A stretch of 64,000 nucleotides of DNA from Bacteroidales bacterium (GCA_015060395.1 SUYP01000017.1:1-64000), one strand, 5' to 3'. Positions 1-7,942 are shown, counted from the first letter of the stretch. The notes: generated by a model from the letters alone, not told the origin. Numbers and translations: made by a program.

Positions 1-103
1 AATCTCTAAACTCAAAGATCAAAACCTTTAGATCCCAACTACGAGGTGTAAGCGACTATACCTTCTTCATGTATAGAATCTATAAGATCTTTGGATAACT
101 TAA

Positions 104-316
104 ACACGGAACTTTGCAGGTGAGCCCGTAAGGCTCATCCACGGCAGCAAGGACACAATTGTACCGATGTCCTGCAGTGAAAGATATGTCGAAACTTACG
201 GCGACAGATCTGAGCTGATCGTTGTCGAAGGCGAAAACCATCTTATAACGCGTAAGAAGAAAAAGGTGGTCGTTCTTTCTGTCGGATTCTTTAAGGAAGT
301 ATGGAATATGGATTAA
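104..316 (+). pseudogene. C-terminal remnant of an alpha/beta hydrolase
   Basis: The frame is open only from 104, just after an in-frame TAA at 101-103, and ends with TAA at 314-316. From about 128 it reads as the last two catalytic blocks of an alpha/beta-hydrolase: VRLIHGSKDTIVP, which carries the acid Asp, and VVEGENHLI, which carries the catalytic His. The nucleophile elbow and the first two thirds of the fold are missing. Positions 1-103 hold stops in all three forward frames. A short stretch in another frame (SLDNLNTEL) could be the preceding segment after a frameshift, but that is weak. It reads as a decayed gene or one interrupted by frameshift. The region also precedes the first intact gene and shows no clear promoter for it. 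Confidence 0.55.
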
Positions 317-368
317 ACTTTCCGACAAATAAATCATCATATATAGATAACACTAAAAACGAATCAAG

Positions 369-977
369 ATGAGAAGAATTTTATTCATTGCCGCTCTTAT
401 GGCATTCAGCCTCGGAGCAGCCGCTCAGGAGAAGCTCTATGAAGTGAAATCCGGAATCGTTACACTTGAAATGGATATGATGGGCCAGACCGTTGTCCAG
501 CAGCTTTACTTTGACGACTACGGAGTGAAGCAGGCCAATCTTTCAGAGTTCGGAGGCCAGAAGGTCAGAAGTATCGAGGTGGATGGCAAGAACATTATGA
601 TCGACGATGCAGCCAAGACCGCTACGAGGATGCCTTCATTCGGTGCCCAGGCCAACAGGATAAACTTCACCAATCTCGATGAAAAGACCGTGAAGAAGAA
701 CAAGATCAAGGAGGAAGGACAGGAAGAAATCGCCGGCAAGCCTTGCACGAAATACACCTACAAGGTGCTGATGATGGGTCAGGCTGTCACTGTCACCGCC
801 TGGGTATATAAGGGAATCACCCTCAAGAGCTCGACAAAGACTGATTTCGGCGAGATGGTGCAGAAAGCGGTAAAGGTCGAGGAGGATGTGCAGATAGACC
901 CTTCTATGTTCACCGTTCCTGAGGGCGTGACCGTACAGGAGATGGATATGAGTATGATGGGAGGCGGAGGATTCTGA
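369..977 (+). CDS. Small secreted DUF4412-like protein
   Basis: The 202-residue product has a clear signal peptide (MRRILFIAALMAFSLGAAAQ), so it is periplasmic or outer-membrane associated. The rest is beta-rich and resembles DUF4412-type Bacteroidota proteins: YEVKSGIVTLEMDMMGQ near the start, a central GKPCTKYTY segment and a later VYKGITLKSSTK strand. I know no established function for the family. The C-terminus is unusual, a Met/Gly tail (MDMSMMGGGGF). The gene stands alone. It follows the hydrolase remnant by 52 bp and is closed by a strong terminator hairpin 20 bp after the stop. Existence is secure from the signal peptide and codon use; the family assignment is from memory. Confidence 0.8.
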   Translation: MRRILFIAALMAFSLGAAAQEKLYEVKSGIVTLEMDMMGQTVVQQLYFDDYGVKQANLSEFGGQKVRSIEVDGKNIMIDDAAKTATRMPSFGAQANRINFTNLDEKTVKKNKIKEEGQEEIAGKPCTKYTYKVLMMGQAVTVTAWVYKGITLKSSTKTDFGEMVQKAVKVEEDVQIDPSMFTVPEGVTVQEMDMSMMGGGGF

Positions 978-996
978 TGATCCGTAAATATAAGAC

Positions 997-1031
997 AAAA
1001 GCCACCGGAAGCGATATTTCCGGTGGCTTTT
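997..1031 (+). terminator. Intrinsic terminator after the DUF4412-like gene
   Basis: The arms GCCACCGGAA and TTCCGGTGGC pair perfectly around a short loop (GCGATA). They are flanked by AAAA upstream and TTTT downstream, so the hairpin could work on both strands. Confidence 0.85.
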
Positions 1032-1098
1032 GCTTTTATGTGACACAAAAAGGATAGTATGTGAATCAAATCTGTAAGGATATGCTGAGTCCATTGAT

Positions 1099-1106
1099 TA
1101 TATTTG
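1099..1106 (+). promoter_or_regulatory. Bacteroidota -7 element for the GH43 pair
   Basis: TATATTTG matches the Bacteroidota -7 consensus TAnnTTTG and lies 20 bp before the ATG at 1127. No convincing TTTG -33 element stands 19-21 bp upstream, so this is a partial match. Confidence 0.5.
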
Positions 1107-1126
1107 CATAAATACGCTGCCATAAT

Positions 1127-2728
1127 ATGAAACGATTCTTCACCCTTGCATTATTTCTGACACTTTACGTACTGTCGCTCAAGGCTCAGTCCAGTGACAA
1201 TGGAGACGGCACATTCACCAACCCGGTGATATGGGCTGACTGCCCCGATCCGGACGTAATCAGAGTCGGAGAGGACTTCTATTTCGTCAGCACTACAATG
1301 CACCTTATGCCCGGAGCACCCGTAATGCATTCCAGAGATCTGGTCAACTGGGAGATCGTCAGCTATATCTTCGACAGGATCGAGGAGACTCCACGTTACA
1401 GCCTTCAGGAGGGCACCGTATACGGACGCGGACAGTGGGCCACATCTCTGCGCTACCACAACGGAAGGTTCTATGCATATTTCACTCCGAATGACCAGCC
1501 TTACAAAGGCTATGTATATACCACCGAAGACCCGAGAGACAAATGGGAACTCCACTCGGTGATCCCGCATTTCCACGATGCATCATTCTTCTTCGACGAG
1601 GATGAAAAGGCATATATGGTCTATGGCACCGGAATGATCCGCGAGCTGAAGCCGGACCTCACCGGAGTGCTGGAAGGAGGGCTGGATATGAAGCTGTTCG
1701 AGCGCGACAAGGAGGAGAACAACCTTCTGGAAGGCAGCCGAATGATCAAGAAAGACGGCAGATATTATCTCCTGATGATCTCGTGGCCACGCGGAGGCAT
1801 CCGCAGGGAGGTCTGCTACAGGGCTGACAGGATCGAAGGGCCATACGAGAAGAAGGTGATCCTCGAGACTCCTTTCGGAGGACTTGGGGACGGTGTGGCT
1901 CAGGGAACGATATTCGACGATCCTCAGGGCAACTGGTACGGTATGTTCTTCCAGGACAGAGGTGGAGTAGGCCGCGTTCCGCATCTTATGCCTTGCACGT
2001 GGATTGACGGATGGCCGATGCTGGGAGATAAGGACGGCAAGGTTCCTGAGACAATGGAGAAGCCGGTACAAGGCCAGGAACGCAAAGCCCTTACAGTCAG
2101 CGATGAGTTCGATACTGAAGCGCTCGGCCTCTGCTGGCAATGGAACCACAACCCTGTCGATGAGGCCTGGTCACTTACTGAGAGAGCGGGATATATGAGG
2201 CTGAAGGCACAGAAGGCGGTCAGTCTGTTCGACGCACGCAACACATTGACACAGAGGATGGAAGGTCCGACCTGCGAAGCTACCGTAGCAATTGACCTGA
2301 GGAATATGAAGGACGGCGACAGAGCCGGATTCAGTGCATTCAACAGCGACGCCACACTTCTGGCAATACGAAAGGTAAACGGAAGACTATATCTTTCGAT
2401 GGATGAAGAAAAAGTCAAGCTGGCCAATGACACCAAGGCCATCAGAGAGGTGAAGCAGGGCTCGCTGACAGATGAAATACGCCTGCGCAGACCTGTCGTA
2501 TATCTGCGCATCGAAGGCGACTTCCGCCCGGGTCCGACAAAGGATATCGTAAAGTTCTGGTACAGTACGGATAACAGGAAGTGGGAGAGGCTCGGACCGG
2601 ACTGCAGGACAAGCTTCGACTGGCAGAGATTCTTTATGGGCACCAAGTTCGCCATCTTCAACTACACGACTGCAGAAGAAGGCGGATATATAGACATAGA
2701 CTGGTTCCGCTACAAGAGAAATAACTAA
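1127..2728 (+). CDS. Secreted GH43 glycoside hydrolase (xylosidase/arabinofuranosidase type)
   Basis: The 533-residue protein begins with a signal peptide ending near SLKAQ. Residues about 31-310 form the five-bladed GH43 propeller, with the start block NPVIWADCPDPDVIRVG holding the catalytic-base Asp (41 or 43), the pKa-modulating Asp in HDASFFF (151) and the general-acid Glu in LLEGSRMI (202). Residues about 320-530 form the C-terminal beta-sandwich found in two-domain GH43 xylosidases. The family removes xylose or arabinose from plant or host glycans; the exact substrate cannot be read here. It is followed after 13 bp by a second GH43-type enzyme, so the two are probably co-transcribed. 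There is no SusCD pair next to them. Confidence 0.9.
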   Translation: MKRFFTLALFLTLYVLSLKAQSSDNGDGTFTNPVIWADCPDPDVIRVGEDFYFVSTTMHLMPGAPVMHSRDLVNWEIVSYIFDRIEETPRYSLQEGTVYGRGQWATSLRYHNGRFYAYFTPNDQPYKGYVYTTEDPRDKWELHSVIPHFHDASFFFDEDEKAYMVYGTGMIRELKPDLTGVLEGGLDMKLFERDKEENNLLEGSRMIKKDGRYYLLMISWPRGGIRREVCYRADRIEGPYEKKVILETPFGGLGDGVAQGTIFDDPQGNWYGMFFQDRGGVGRVPHLMPCTWIDGWPMLGDKDGKVPETMEKPVQGQERKALTVSDEFDTEALGLCWQWNHNPVDEAWSLTERAGYMRLKAQKAVSLFDARNTLTQRMEGPTCEATVAIDLRNMKDGDRAGFSAFNSDATLLAIRKVNGRLYLSMDEEKVKLANDTKAIREVKQGSLTDEIRLRRPVVYLRIEGDFRPGPTKDIVKFWYSTDNRKWERLGPDCRTSFDWQRFFMGTKFAIFNYTTAEEGGYIDIDWFRYKRNN

Positions 2729-2741
2729 TAACCAAATAATT

Positions 2742-4784
2742 ATGAAGATTCACAATTATCTGACCATTGCTTGCGCATCTGTTATGCTCTGCGCCTGCAG
2801 CACATCTGCACCGACACAGGAAATCGGTACAGGTAACCCTTATCTTCCTCTTTGGGAGCATCTTCCTGACGGAGAGCCACGTGTATTCGAAGACCCGGAC
2901 AATCCTGGCCAGTACCGTGCATACATCATCGGTTCGCACGACCTCAGAGTAGGAAGCTACTGCGGTCCGGACATCAGAATGTGGTCCGCTCCTGTCGAGG
3001 ACCTCACAGCCTGGGTGGATGAAGGACCTATCTTCACATACAACATTGACGACCAGTGGGACGTTATGTATGCCCCTGACCTCGTGGAAGTGAACAAGAG
3101 AGACGGCAGCAGAGAGTATTACCTCTATCCTCACAGCCGCGGATGGGGACGTGAGGCGCTCGTTGCGAAGAGCGACCGTCCTGACGGTCCTTTCACCGTT
3201 GTCAACGCGACAGAGGACGGCAGGAGAGCCGTTGAGGGCAGTATCCTTGGATTCGACCCTTCCGTATTCGTAGAGCAGATCGATGACCCGAACGACCCTG
3301 ATTATGAAATCGGATTCCGTGCATACGGCTACTGGGGATTCCAGAGATCATCGGCAGTCGAACTCGACCAGAACACAATGTACTCGGCAAGGCCGGGCGG
3401 CACATATATCCCTTACTTCATCCCTGCAAGCTTCCGCTACGGAATCGTAAGGAAGGTGGAAGGCGTGAAGGAATACCCTGCACTCTACAAGGATCAGAAG
3501 CCTGAGGACTTCAACTTCTTCGAAGCATCTTCTATCCGCAAGGTCGGCAACAAGTATGTGATGATATTCTCAGGATATTCAGGACCGGATTACGGAGTCG
3601 GAAGCAGCAACTCCACCCTCCGTTACGCATACGGAGACTCCCCTCTTGGTCCTTGGCGCAGCGGTGGTGTGCTCGTGGACTCACGAGGTATCGTCCTCAA
3701 CGAGGATGGTTCCGCACTTGTAGGACGAAATGCAGCACATAACACTCACGGAAGTATCGAACAGATCAACGGACAGTGGTATGCATTCTACCATCGTCCT
3801 CCAAGAGGATTCGGATTTGCGCGTCAGCCGATGGTTGCTCCTGTGACCATCGAGTGGGACGAGACTCCTGTAGCTGAAGGCGGAAAGGTCGTTATCCGCG
3901 GATACGATCCATACGCAGAGGACGGAATCTGGGATGCAAAGGCATCCAACGGCGACCATTACACCGGTGCAGAAGTGACTTCAGAGGGATTCCAGATCTT
4001 CGGTATGCCTCCTTACAAATATTATTCTGCAGGTTATGCCTGCTTCCTTTCAGACATAGGAAGCCAGCAGGATAACTGGGACATCTGGGACAACAGTATG
4101 CCTGTCAATGTTTCCGACAAGGATATCGTAGGATACAAATATTTCGGTTTCGGCGGCCTTGCAGAGGCTCAGAAGGGTCTCAAGCCTTTCGAGGGCACAG
4201 CTCCAGGCAACGGAACATCATTCAATGTATTCCTCACTCCAAAGACCGACAAGGCCTTCAGGATCAACGTATGGCTTGACGGTCCGTGGGCAAACGAGGC
4301 TTGGAACGGAAAAAAGATCGCTCAGATCGAGGTTCCTGCCGGTTCAGCCCGTGAGGTTACAAGGTTCACAGCCGATGTTGCAGAGGCTGTTGATGGCCTC
4401 AAGGGCAAGCACGCTATCTACCTTGTTGCAGAGGGAGAGGGCGATCTTTGCGAGCTTATGGGACTCGGATTCAGCAAGAAGGGTCAGAAGATGAACTACC
4501 CTGCTCCTCCGACTGTAAGCATCTTCATCGATGGAAATGCCGTCGAGATGCCTGAACATCCTGTAAGATCAACAAATGAGAACGGTTATATAGGATATGA
4601 CAGATATGAAGTGGCTTACACCGTGCCTGCAGACCAGACCAAGACTCCGAAGGTCACTGCAAAGGCAGACAACAAGGCTGTAGCTATCGAAATCACACAG
4701 CCTGAGTCCAAGACAGGAACAGCAACAGTGAAATGCGACTATAACGGCGTCGTAAAGACCTACACCGTCACACTTGCTGAATAA
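2742..4784 (+). CDS. GH43-family lipoprotein with C-terminal carbohydrate-binding region
   Basis: The 680-residue protein has a lipoprotein signal with lipobox ending at Cys19 (VMLCAC), placing it on the outer membrane. The propeller domain shows GEPRVFEDP near residue 45, MYAPDLVEVN around Asp113, GFDPSVF at Asp172 and FFEASS with the likely general-acid Glu261. After residue about 430 a CBM6-like sandwich follows (FNVFLTPKTDKAF, WLDGPW), then an Ig-like C-terminus of about 90 residues. It differs greatly in sequence from the preceding GH43 enzyme, so the two probably cut different linkages of one substrate. It lies 13 bp downstream of that gene. Substrate is not identifiable. Confidence 0.8.
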   Translation: MKIHNYLTIACASVMLCACSTSAPTQEIGTGNPYLPLWEHLPDGEPRVFEDPDNPGQYRAYIIGSHDLRVGSYCGPDIRMWSAPVEDLTAWVDEGPIFTYNIDDQWDVMYAPDLVEVNKRDGSREYYLYPHSRGWGREALVAKSDRPDGPFTVVNATEDGRRAVEGSILGFDPSVFVEQIDDPNDPDYEIGFRAYGYWGFQRSSAVELDQNTMYSARPGGTYIPYFIPASFRYGIVRKVEGVKEYPALYKDQKPEDFNFFEASSIRKVGNKYVMIFSGYSGPDYGVGSSNSTLRYAYGDSPLGPWRSGGVLVDSRGIVLNEDGSALVGRNAAHNTHGSIEQINGQWYAFYHRPPRGFGFARQPMVAPVTIEWDETPVAEGGKVVIRGYDPYAEDGIWDAKASNGDHYTGAEVTSEGFQIFGMPPYKYYSAGYACFLSDIGSQQDNWDIWDNSMPVNVSDKDIVGYKYFGFGGLAEAQKGLKPFEGTAPGNGTSFNVFLTPKTDKAFRINVWLDGPWANEAWNGKKIAQIEVPAGSAREVTRFTADVAEAVDGLKGKHAIYLVAEGEGDLCELMGLGFSKKGQKMNYPAPPTVSIFIDGNAVEMPEHPVRSTNENGYIGYDRYEVAYTVPADQTKTPKVTAKADNKAVAIEITQPESKTGTATVKCDYNGVVKTYTVTLAE

Positions 4785-4786
4785 GC

Positions 4787-4817
4787 TTTGAGGTTTCCGA
4801 GATTGTGGGTATATTTG
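4787..4817 (+). promoter_or_regulatory. Canonical Bacteroidota promoter for the secreted nuclease
   Basis: TTTG at 4787-4790, exactly 19 bp, then TATATTTG at 4810-4817. It starts two bases after the GH43 gene stops. A start codon at 4805 would lie inside the promoter, so translation must begin at 4823 (nearly leaderless) or 4844. Confidence 0.8.
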
Positions 4818-4843
4818 CAGATATGACAACCTGCAACCGGAAT

Positions 4844-5605
4844 ATGAAAAATTGGATGATATTAATGATCACAGCCGGCTTGATAAATGCCGGCTGTGCC
4901 TTTACACAGGACATCGATACGGGAAAGATAGAGCTCCCCGCACTCGAAAGTACAGACTATATTGTTGAATATGAGGGATATACATCCTCATATAACGTAC
5001 TGACCCAGACTCCGGAATGGGTAGCGTACGAACTCACAAAAGAAGAGACATACGGCGAGGCCGTACGCGAAGGCAAATTCTTCAGTCCGGACGAGCGCGT
5101 CCTTCTTCCTCAGCCTGATGATTACGACTATCGCGGCTCAGGCTGGACCAGGGGGCATCTGGCTCCGGCTGCAGATTTCCGCTGGAGTGACGACGCTATG
5201 TGGGAAACTTTTCACTTCACCAACTGCTGTCCTCAGGACGAGGACCTCAACAACGGGATGTGGAACACCCTTGAGAAGAAATGCCGCACCTGGGCCAGAA
5301 AATTCGGCAAAGTATATATTGTGACCGGCCCTATCACCGGAGAAAACCGCTATGGAACCATAGGAGACAGCCACGTCGTCATCCCTGACGCATTCTTCAA
5401 GGCCATTATGACAGAGCACAACGGCAACTGGCATTCCATAGCATTCATTATGCAGAACCGTTCCTATAACAAGAATATGCAGGGCTGCGCTATGAGTGTT
5501 GACCAGCTGGAAGAAGCTACAGGCTTCGATTTTTTCTCAGCTTTGGACGACGGCACAGAATCTGAGGCTGAAAAAGAATACCACCTCAATTTCTGGAAGC
5601 TTTAA
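4844..5605 (+). CDS. Secreted DNA/RNA non-specific endonuclease
   Basis: This is a beta-beta-alpha-metal nuclease of the NUC1 (Serratia nuclease) family, which cuts DNA and RNA without sequence preference outside the cytoplasm. The key motif TRGHLAPAAD is at residues 102-111 with catalytic His105. It is followed by FTNCCPQ and NNGMWNTLE, with the metal-ligand Asn, and VYIVTGP. The first residues, MKNWMILMITAGLINAGC, form a signal peptide, possibly a lipobox. I chose ATG 4844 because that gives the cleanest signal sequence and because the promoter excludes the longest reading; ATG 4823 is the alternative. Its likely role is nutrient release from extracellular DNA, in line with the nucleoside permease elsewhere in the window. 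Confidence 0.9.
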   Translation: MKNWMILMITAGLINAGCAFTQDIDTGKIELPALESTDYIVEYEGYTSSYNVLTQTPEWVAYELTKEETYGEAVREGKFFSPDERVLLPQPDDYDYRGSGWTRGHLAPAADFRWSDDAMWETFHFTNCCPQDEDLNNGMWNTLEKKCRTWARKFGKVYIVTGPITGENRYGTIGDSHVVIPDAFFKAIMTEHNGNWHSIAFIMQNRSYNKNMQGCAMSVDQLEEATGFDFFSALDDGTESEAEKEYHLNFWKL

Positions 5606-5627
5606 CACGAGGAACGAAAGTTTTGTT

Positions 5628-5635
5628 TATCTTTG
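5628..5635 (+). promoter_or_regulatory. -7 element for the tandem barrel genes
   Basis: TATCTTTG, a perfect TAnnTTTG, 44 bp before the ATG at 5680. No clear -33 box. Confidence 0.6.
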
Positions 5636-5679
5636 TAATCAAACGGACAGAAGAATATTAACCCTAAAATCGAAAGATT

Positions 5680-6117
5680 ATGAAAAAGATCATTATCGCA
5701 GCAATTCTTGCATTAGGATTTACAGTAGCAGCATCAGCTCAGCCAAAAGCAATCGGAGCAAGATTCGGTTATGGAGCAGACCTCAGCTACCAGCACTATG
5801 CCGGTGGCGCGAACTTCATTGAAGCCGACCTCGGACTCGGAGAATTCTCATTCCTCAATGTAGCTGCAACATACAACTTTATGATAGCACAGCCAGACTG
5901 GACATCGCAGGGAGAGTGGGGATTCTATGCTGGTCCCGGACTCGCTCTTGCAACAGGCAAGGATCTCTTCTACGTCGGAATCGCCGGACAGGTAGGACTT
6001 GAATACACATTCAACTTCCCTCTTCAGATCTCACTTGACGTAAGACCTCAGTTCAGTTTCACAAACTTCGGATTCTGGGGATGGGCACCACACCTCGGTC
6101 TGCGTTACAGATTCTAA
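5680..6117 (+). CDS. Small outer-membrane beta-barrel protein (paralog A)
   Basis: The 145-residue protein has a signal peptide ending in ASAQ and alternating aromatic/hydrophobic strands. It ends in YRF, the terminal Phe used by the BAM machinery to insert barrels. The size fits an eight-stranded OmpA/OmpX-like barrel. The shared block GLEYTFNFPLQISLDVRP is nearly repeated in the next gene, so the pair arose by duplication. The genes are 18 bp apart and share a promoter. Function is unknown; adhesion or envelope integrity are generic possibilities. Confidence 0.8.
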   Translation: MKKIIIAAILALGFTVAASAQPKAIGARFGYGADLSYQHYAGGANFIEADLGLGEFSFLNVAATYNFMIAQPDWTSQGEWGFYAGPGLALATGKDLFYVGIAGQVGLEYTFNFPLQISLDVRPQFSFTNFGFWGWAPHLGLRYRF

Positions 6118-6135
6118 GAAATCAAGTCTAAACGG

Positions 6136-6699
6136 ATGAAGAAAATATTATTGATCCTGACCTTGATTGCCGGTTCTGCAGTCCTTGCTTCCGCGCAGCC
6201 AAGGTCAGCCGGATTCAGATTAGGCTCCACAGGCTTTGAGGCAGCCTACCAGCACAGCATCAACAAGTCACAGTTCATCGAGGGAGACTTCGGAGTGGAC
6301 TTCGGCGCAGCTGCTGGCAAGAAAGCCGGTGCCCGACTAACAGCGTTATACAACATTATCTGGGCTCGTCCGGCCTGGACTGACGAGGGTTCCTGGGCCA
6401 TATATGCAGGTCCCGGCATCTCTCTCGGCTATGTTGCAGACAAGGTCGTTTACGATGTGGGCGACGCCCGCATCAGCATCTTTGACAAAGGCGCTATGCT
6501 CGCCATAGCTGCTCAGGTCGGTCTGGAATACACATTCGAATTCCCGCTGCAGATCTCGGTCGATATCAGGCCATATCTGGGAATGCATTCCAACACCGGC
6601 ATCAAGATGAATGACCAGCAATACGCCGGCAAAAGCGGCTTCTACAACGCCGGACTTGCCGGATTCATCCCGTCCATCTCTGTGAGATACCGCTTCTAA
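6136..6699 (+). CDS. Small outer-membrane beta-barrel protein (paralog B)
   Basis: The 187-residue protein has a signal peptide ending in ASAQ and a C-terminal YRF. It shares several blocks with the preceding gene: IIWARPAW against FMIAQPDW, YAGPGISL against YAGPGLAL, and GLEYTFEFPLQISVDIRP. It is about 40 residues longer because of extra loop sequence near positions 60-75, 105-120 and 155-170. Longer surface loops in one copy suggest divergence for different ligands, which is inference. It is probably co-transcribed with paralog A and ends just before a strong hairpin. Confidence 0.8.
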   Translation: MKKILLILTLIAGSAVLASAQPRSAGFRLGSTGFEAAYQHSINKSQFIEGDFGVDFGAAAGKKAGARLTALYNIIWARPAWTDEGSWAIYAGPGISLGYVADKVVYDVGDARISIFDKGAMLAIAAQVGLEYTFEFPLQISVDIRPYLGMHSNTGIKMNDQQYAGKSGFYNAGLAGFIPSISVRYRF

Positions 6700-6740
6700 A
6701 TAAAAAACGTTGACCTTATGGGTTCATAAGGTCAACGTTC
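6700..6740 (-). terminator. Terminator overlapping the end of the small TPR gene
   Basis: The arms AACGTTGACCTTAT (6706-6719) and ATAAGGTCAACGTT (6726-6739) are perfectly complementary around a 6-base loop. On the minus strand a T-rich run follows, so it terminates the TPR gene. It can also stop the converging barrel operon. The stop codon of the TPR gene lies inside one arm. Confidence 0.85.
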
Positions 6741-6919
6741 ACAAAACCGTTTATCTCTTGCATCAGTTCGACAGATGCAAGAGATTTTCTTTTTATCTCG
6801 TCCGTAGCATCCGGAGCCGCGGCAGCAGCCCGATAGAAGTTTATGGCCTCTCCGAACCGGCAATTCCGCCTCAGCTCCTCCGCCTTTTCCAATAACTCTC
6901 TTGCCTTCATATCAGTCAT
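6716..6919 (-). CDS. Small TPR-like protein
   Basis: The product is about 67 residues if translated from the ATG at 6917-6919 (MTDMKARELLEKAEELRR); an ATG three codons later is equally possible. It is helical with one TPR-like pair of helices (GEAINFYRAAAAAP) and ends with the conserved-looking NGFVNVDLMNP. Small single-TPR proteins with a similar ending are familiar in Bacteroidales; function is unknown. A longer frame to 7060 exists but its extra 47 residues are translated from an intergenic repeat (ISTERSPSV repeated), so I reject that start. Confidence 0.65.
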   Translation of the reverse strand: MTDMKARELLEKAEELRRNCRFGEAINFYRAAAAAPDATDEIKRKSLASVELMQEINGFVNVDLMNP

Positions 6920-6950
6920 AAAACAAATATTAAAAAGATTTCTCCACTCA

Positions 6951-7031
6951 CTTCGTTCGGTCGAAATGACAGAAGGACTTCGTTCGGTCGAAATGACAGA
7001 AGGACTCCGTTCGGTCGAAATGACAAATGAA
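6951..7031. repeat. Three tandem copies of a 27-bp intergenic repeat
   Basis: Units begin at 6951, 6978 and 7005. Units one and two are identical; unit three differs by TTCG to TCCG and in its last bases. The core CGTTCGGTCGAAATGAC resembles the short repeats scattered between genes in many Bacteroidota. There are no unique spacers, so it is not CRISPR. It lies in the 421-bp gene-free interval 6920-7340. Confidence 0.85.
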
Positions 7032-7060
7032 CAAAGGACATCGTCAGTCATCCGTAACAA

Positions 7061-7111
7061 GATTCTTCGCTCCGCTCAGAATGACAACCGAGGAATCGCT
7101 CAGAATGACAT
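7061..7111. repeat. Two copies of a related GCTCAGAATGAC repeat
   Basis: GATTCTTCGCTCCGCTCAGAATGAC at 7061-7085 is followed by a shortened copy, AGGAATCGCTCAGAATGAC, ending at about 7110. The same type of repeat, with CTCGGAATGAC, is found at 8558-8586 inside rnfG. Confidence 0.7.
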
Positions 7112-7123
7112 CCACACCCCGCG

Positions 7124-7231
7124 TCAACGAAGGGCCTTATTTTGAACTTTATATTTAGAAAAAATGTGAGCATTGTTGGAGGTGACGTGCCCCCAGCATC
7201 AACGAAGGGCCCTATTTTGAACTTTATATTT
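7124..7231. repeat. 33-bp direct repeat, two copies 75 bp apart
   Basis: Copies at 7124-7156 and 7199-7231 match at 32 of 33 bases (CCTTATT against CCCTATT). After each copy comes a TTGTT block and an AGG(T/C)GACGTGCC block, so a unit of about 75 bp has been duplicated in tandem. The second unit runs into the intact structured element at 7252-7306; the first has only its left end. Confidence 0.75.
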
Positions 7232-7328
7232 TAAAGGGTGGTGTTGTTATAGGCGACGTGCCACCCCCGGCTAGGGGGTGCCTCCCGAAGGGAGGCGGGG
7301 GTCGCCGGTAACAACATCACCCTTTAAA
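7230..7328 (-). terminator. Long terminator hairpin of the Rnf operon carrying a structured insert
   Basis: The outer arms at 7230-7249 and 7309-7328 pair at 19 of 20 positions. Between them lies a GC-rich 55-bp element (7252-7306). Its ends GGCGAC and GTCGCC pair, and it holds two inner hairpins: CACCCCC-GGCTA-GGGGGTG and CCTCCC-GAA-GGGAGG. It starts 12 bp beyond the rnfA stop. A second copy of the element is at 33616-33668. Confidence 0.75.
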
Positions 7329-7340
7329 TTCCTATAAATT

Positions 7341-7940
7341 CTAAACCAGTCCCGAGAATCCCATAAAGGCCATAGCAAGAATACTTGCAGTCACAAGAGC
7401 GATAGGAATACCCTTGAATGCCTTAGGAACATCATTGAGAACCAGCTGCTCGCGAAGACCGGCAAAGAGCACCATTGCCAGACCGAAACCGAGAGATGTA
7501 GCGAATGCATACACAGTAGCCTCTCCGAGATTCATCATACCGTCAGCTGCAGCTGCGAATGGAGATGACTTCTGCACCACTGTCAAAGCCACACCGAGAA
7601 CAGCACAGTTGGTAGTGATGAGCGGGAGGAATATACCCAGAGATGCATACAGCGCAGGGCTGATCTTCTTAAGCACGATCTCCACCATCTGCACAAGGGC
7701 AGCGATCACAAGGATGAACGAAATGGTCTGAAGGAACTCAAGACCGAACTTCACCAGAAGCGAGTTCAGAAGATAAGTCACGACAGTAGCAAGAGTGATC
7801 ACGAAGCATACCGCCATCGACATACCTGTCGCAGTGCTGAGTTTGTTGGATACACCGAGGAAAGGGCATACACCAAGGAACTGTGAAAGCAGGATATTGT
7901 TTACGAATATCGCTGAAATGATGATAAGTATATATTCCAT
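7341..7940 (-). CDS. rnfA: Rnf complex subunit RnfA
   Basis: This 199-residue integral membrane protein has six predicted helices and is one of the two homologous core subunits (RnfA/RnfE) of the ion-translocating ferredoxin:NAD+ oxidoreductase. Recognised by its N-terminus MEYILIIISAIFVNNILLSQ, the block GVCPFLGVS and the cysteine-containing TNCAVLGVAL, which binds the membrane 2Fe-2S cluster shared with RnfE. It is the last gene of the rnfBCDGEA set, starts 2 bp after rnfE and is followed by the long terminator. Length is normal for the family. Confidence 0.95.
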   Translation of the reverse strand: MEYILIIISAIFVNNILLSQFLGVCPFLGVSNKLSTATGMSMAVCFVITLATVVTYLLNSLLVKFGLEFLQTISFILVIAALVQMVEIVLKKISPALYASLGIFLPLITTNCAVLGVALTVVQKSSPFAAAADGMMNLGEATVYAFATSLGFGLAMVLFAGLREQLVLNDVPKAFKGIPIALVTASILAMAFMGFSGLV

Positions 7941-7942
7941 AG

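Noticed and set aside
1924..2661. 245-codon minus-strand frame over the first GH43 gene
   Set aside because: Antisense to a conserved enzyme; no motif, no promoter.
6951..7111. Possible CRISPR array
   Set aside because: Units are directly adjacent with no unique spacers, and there are no cas genes.
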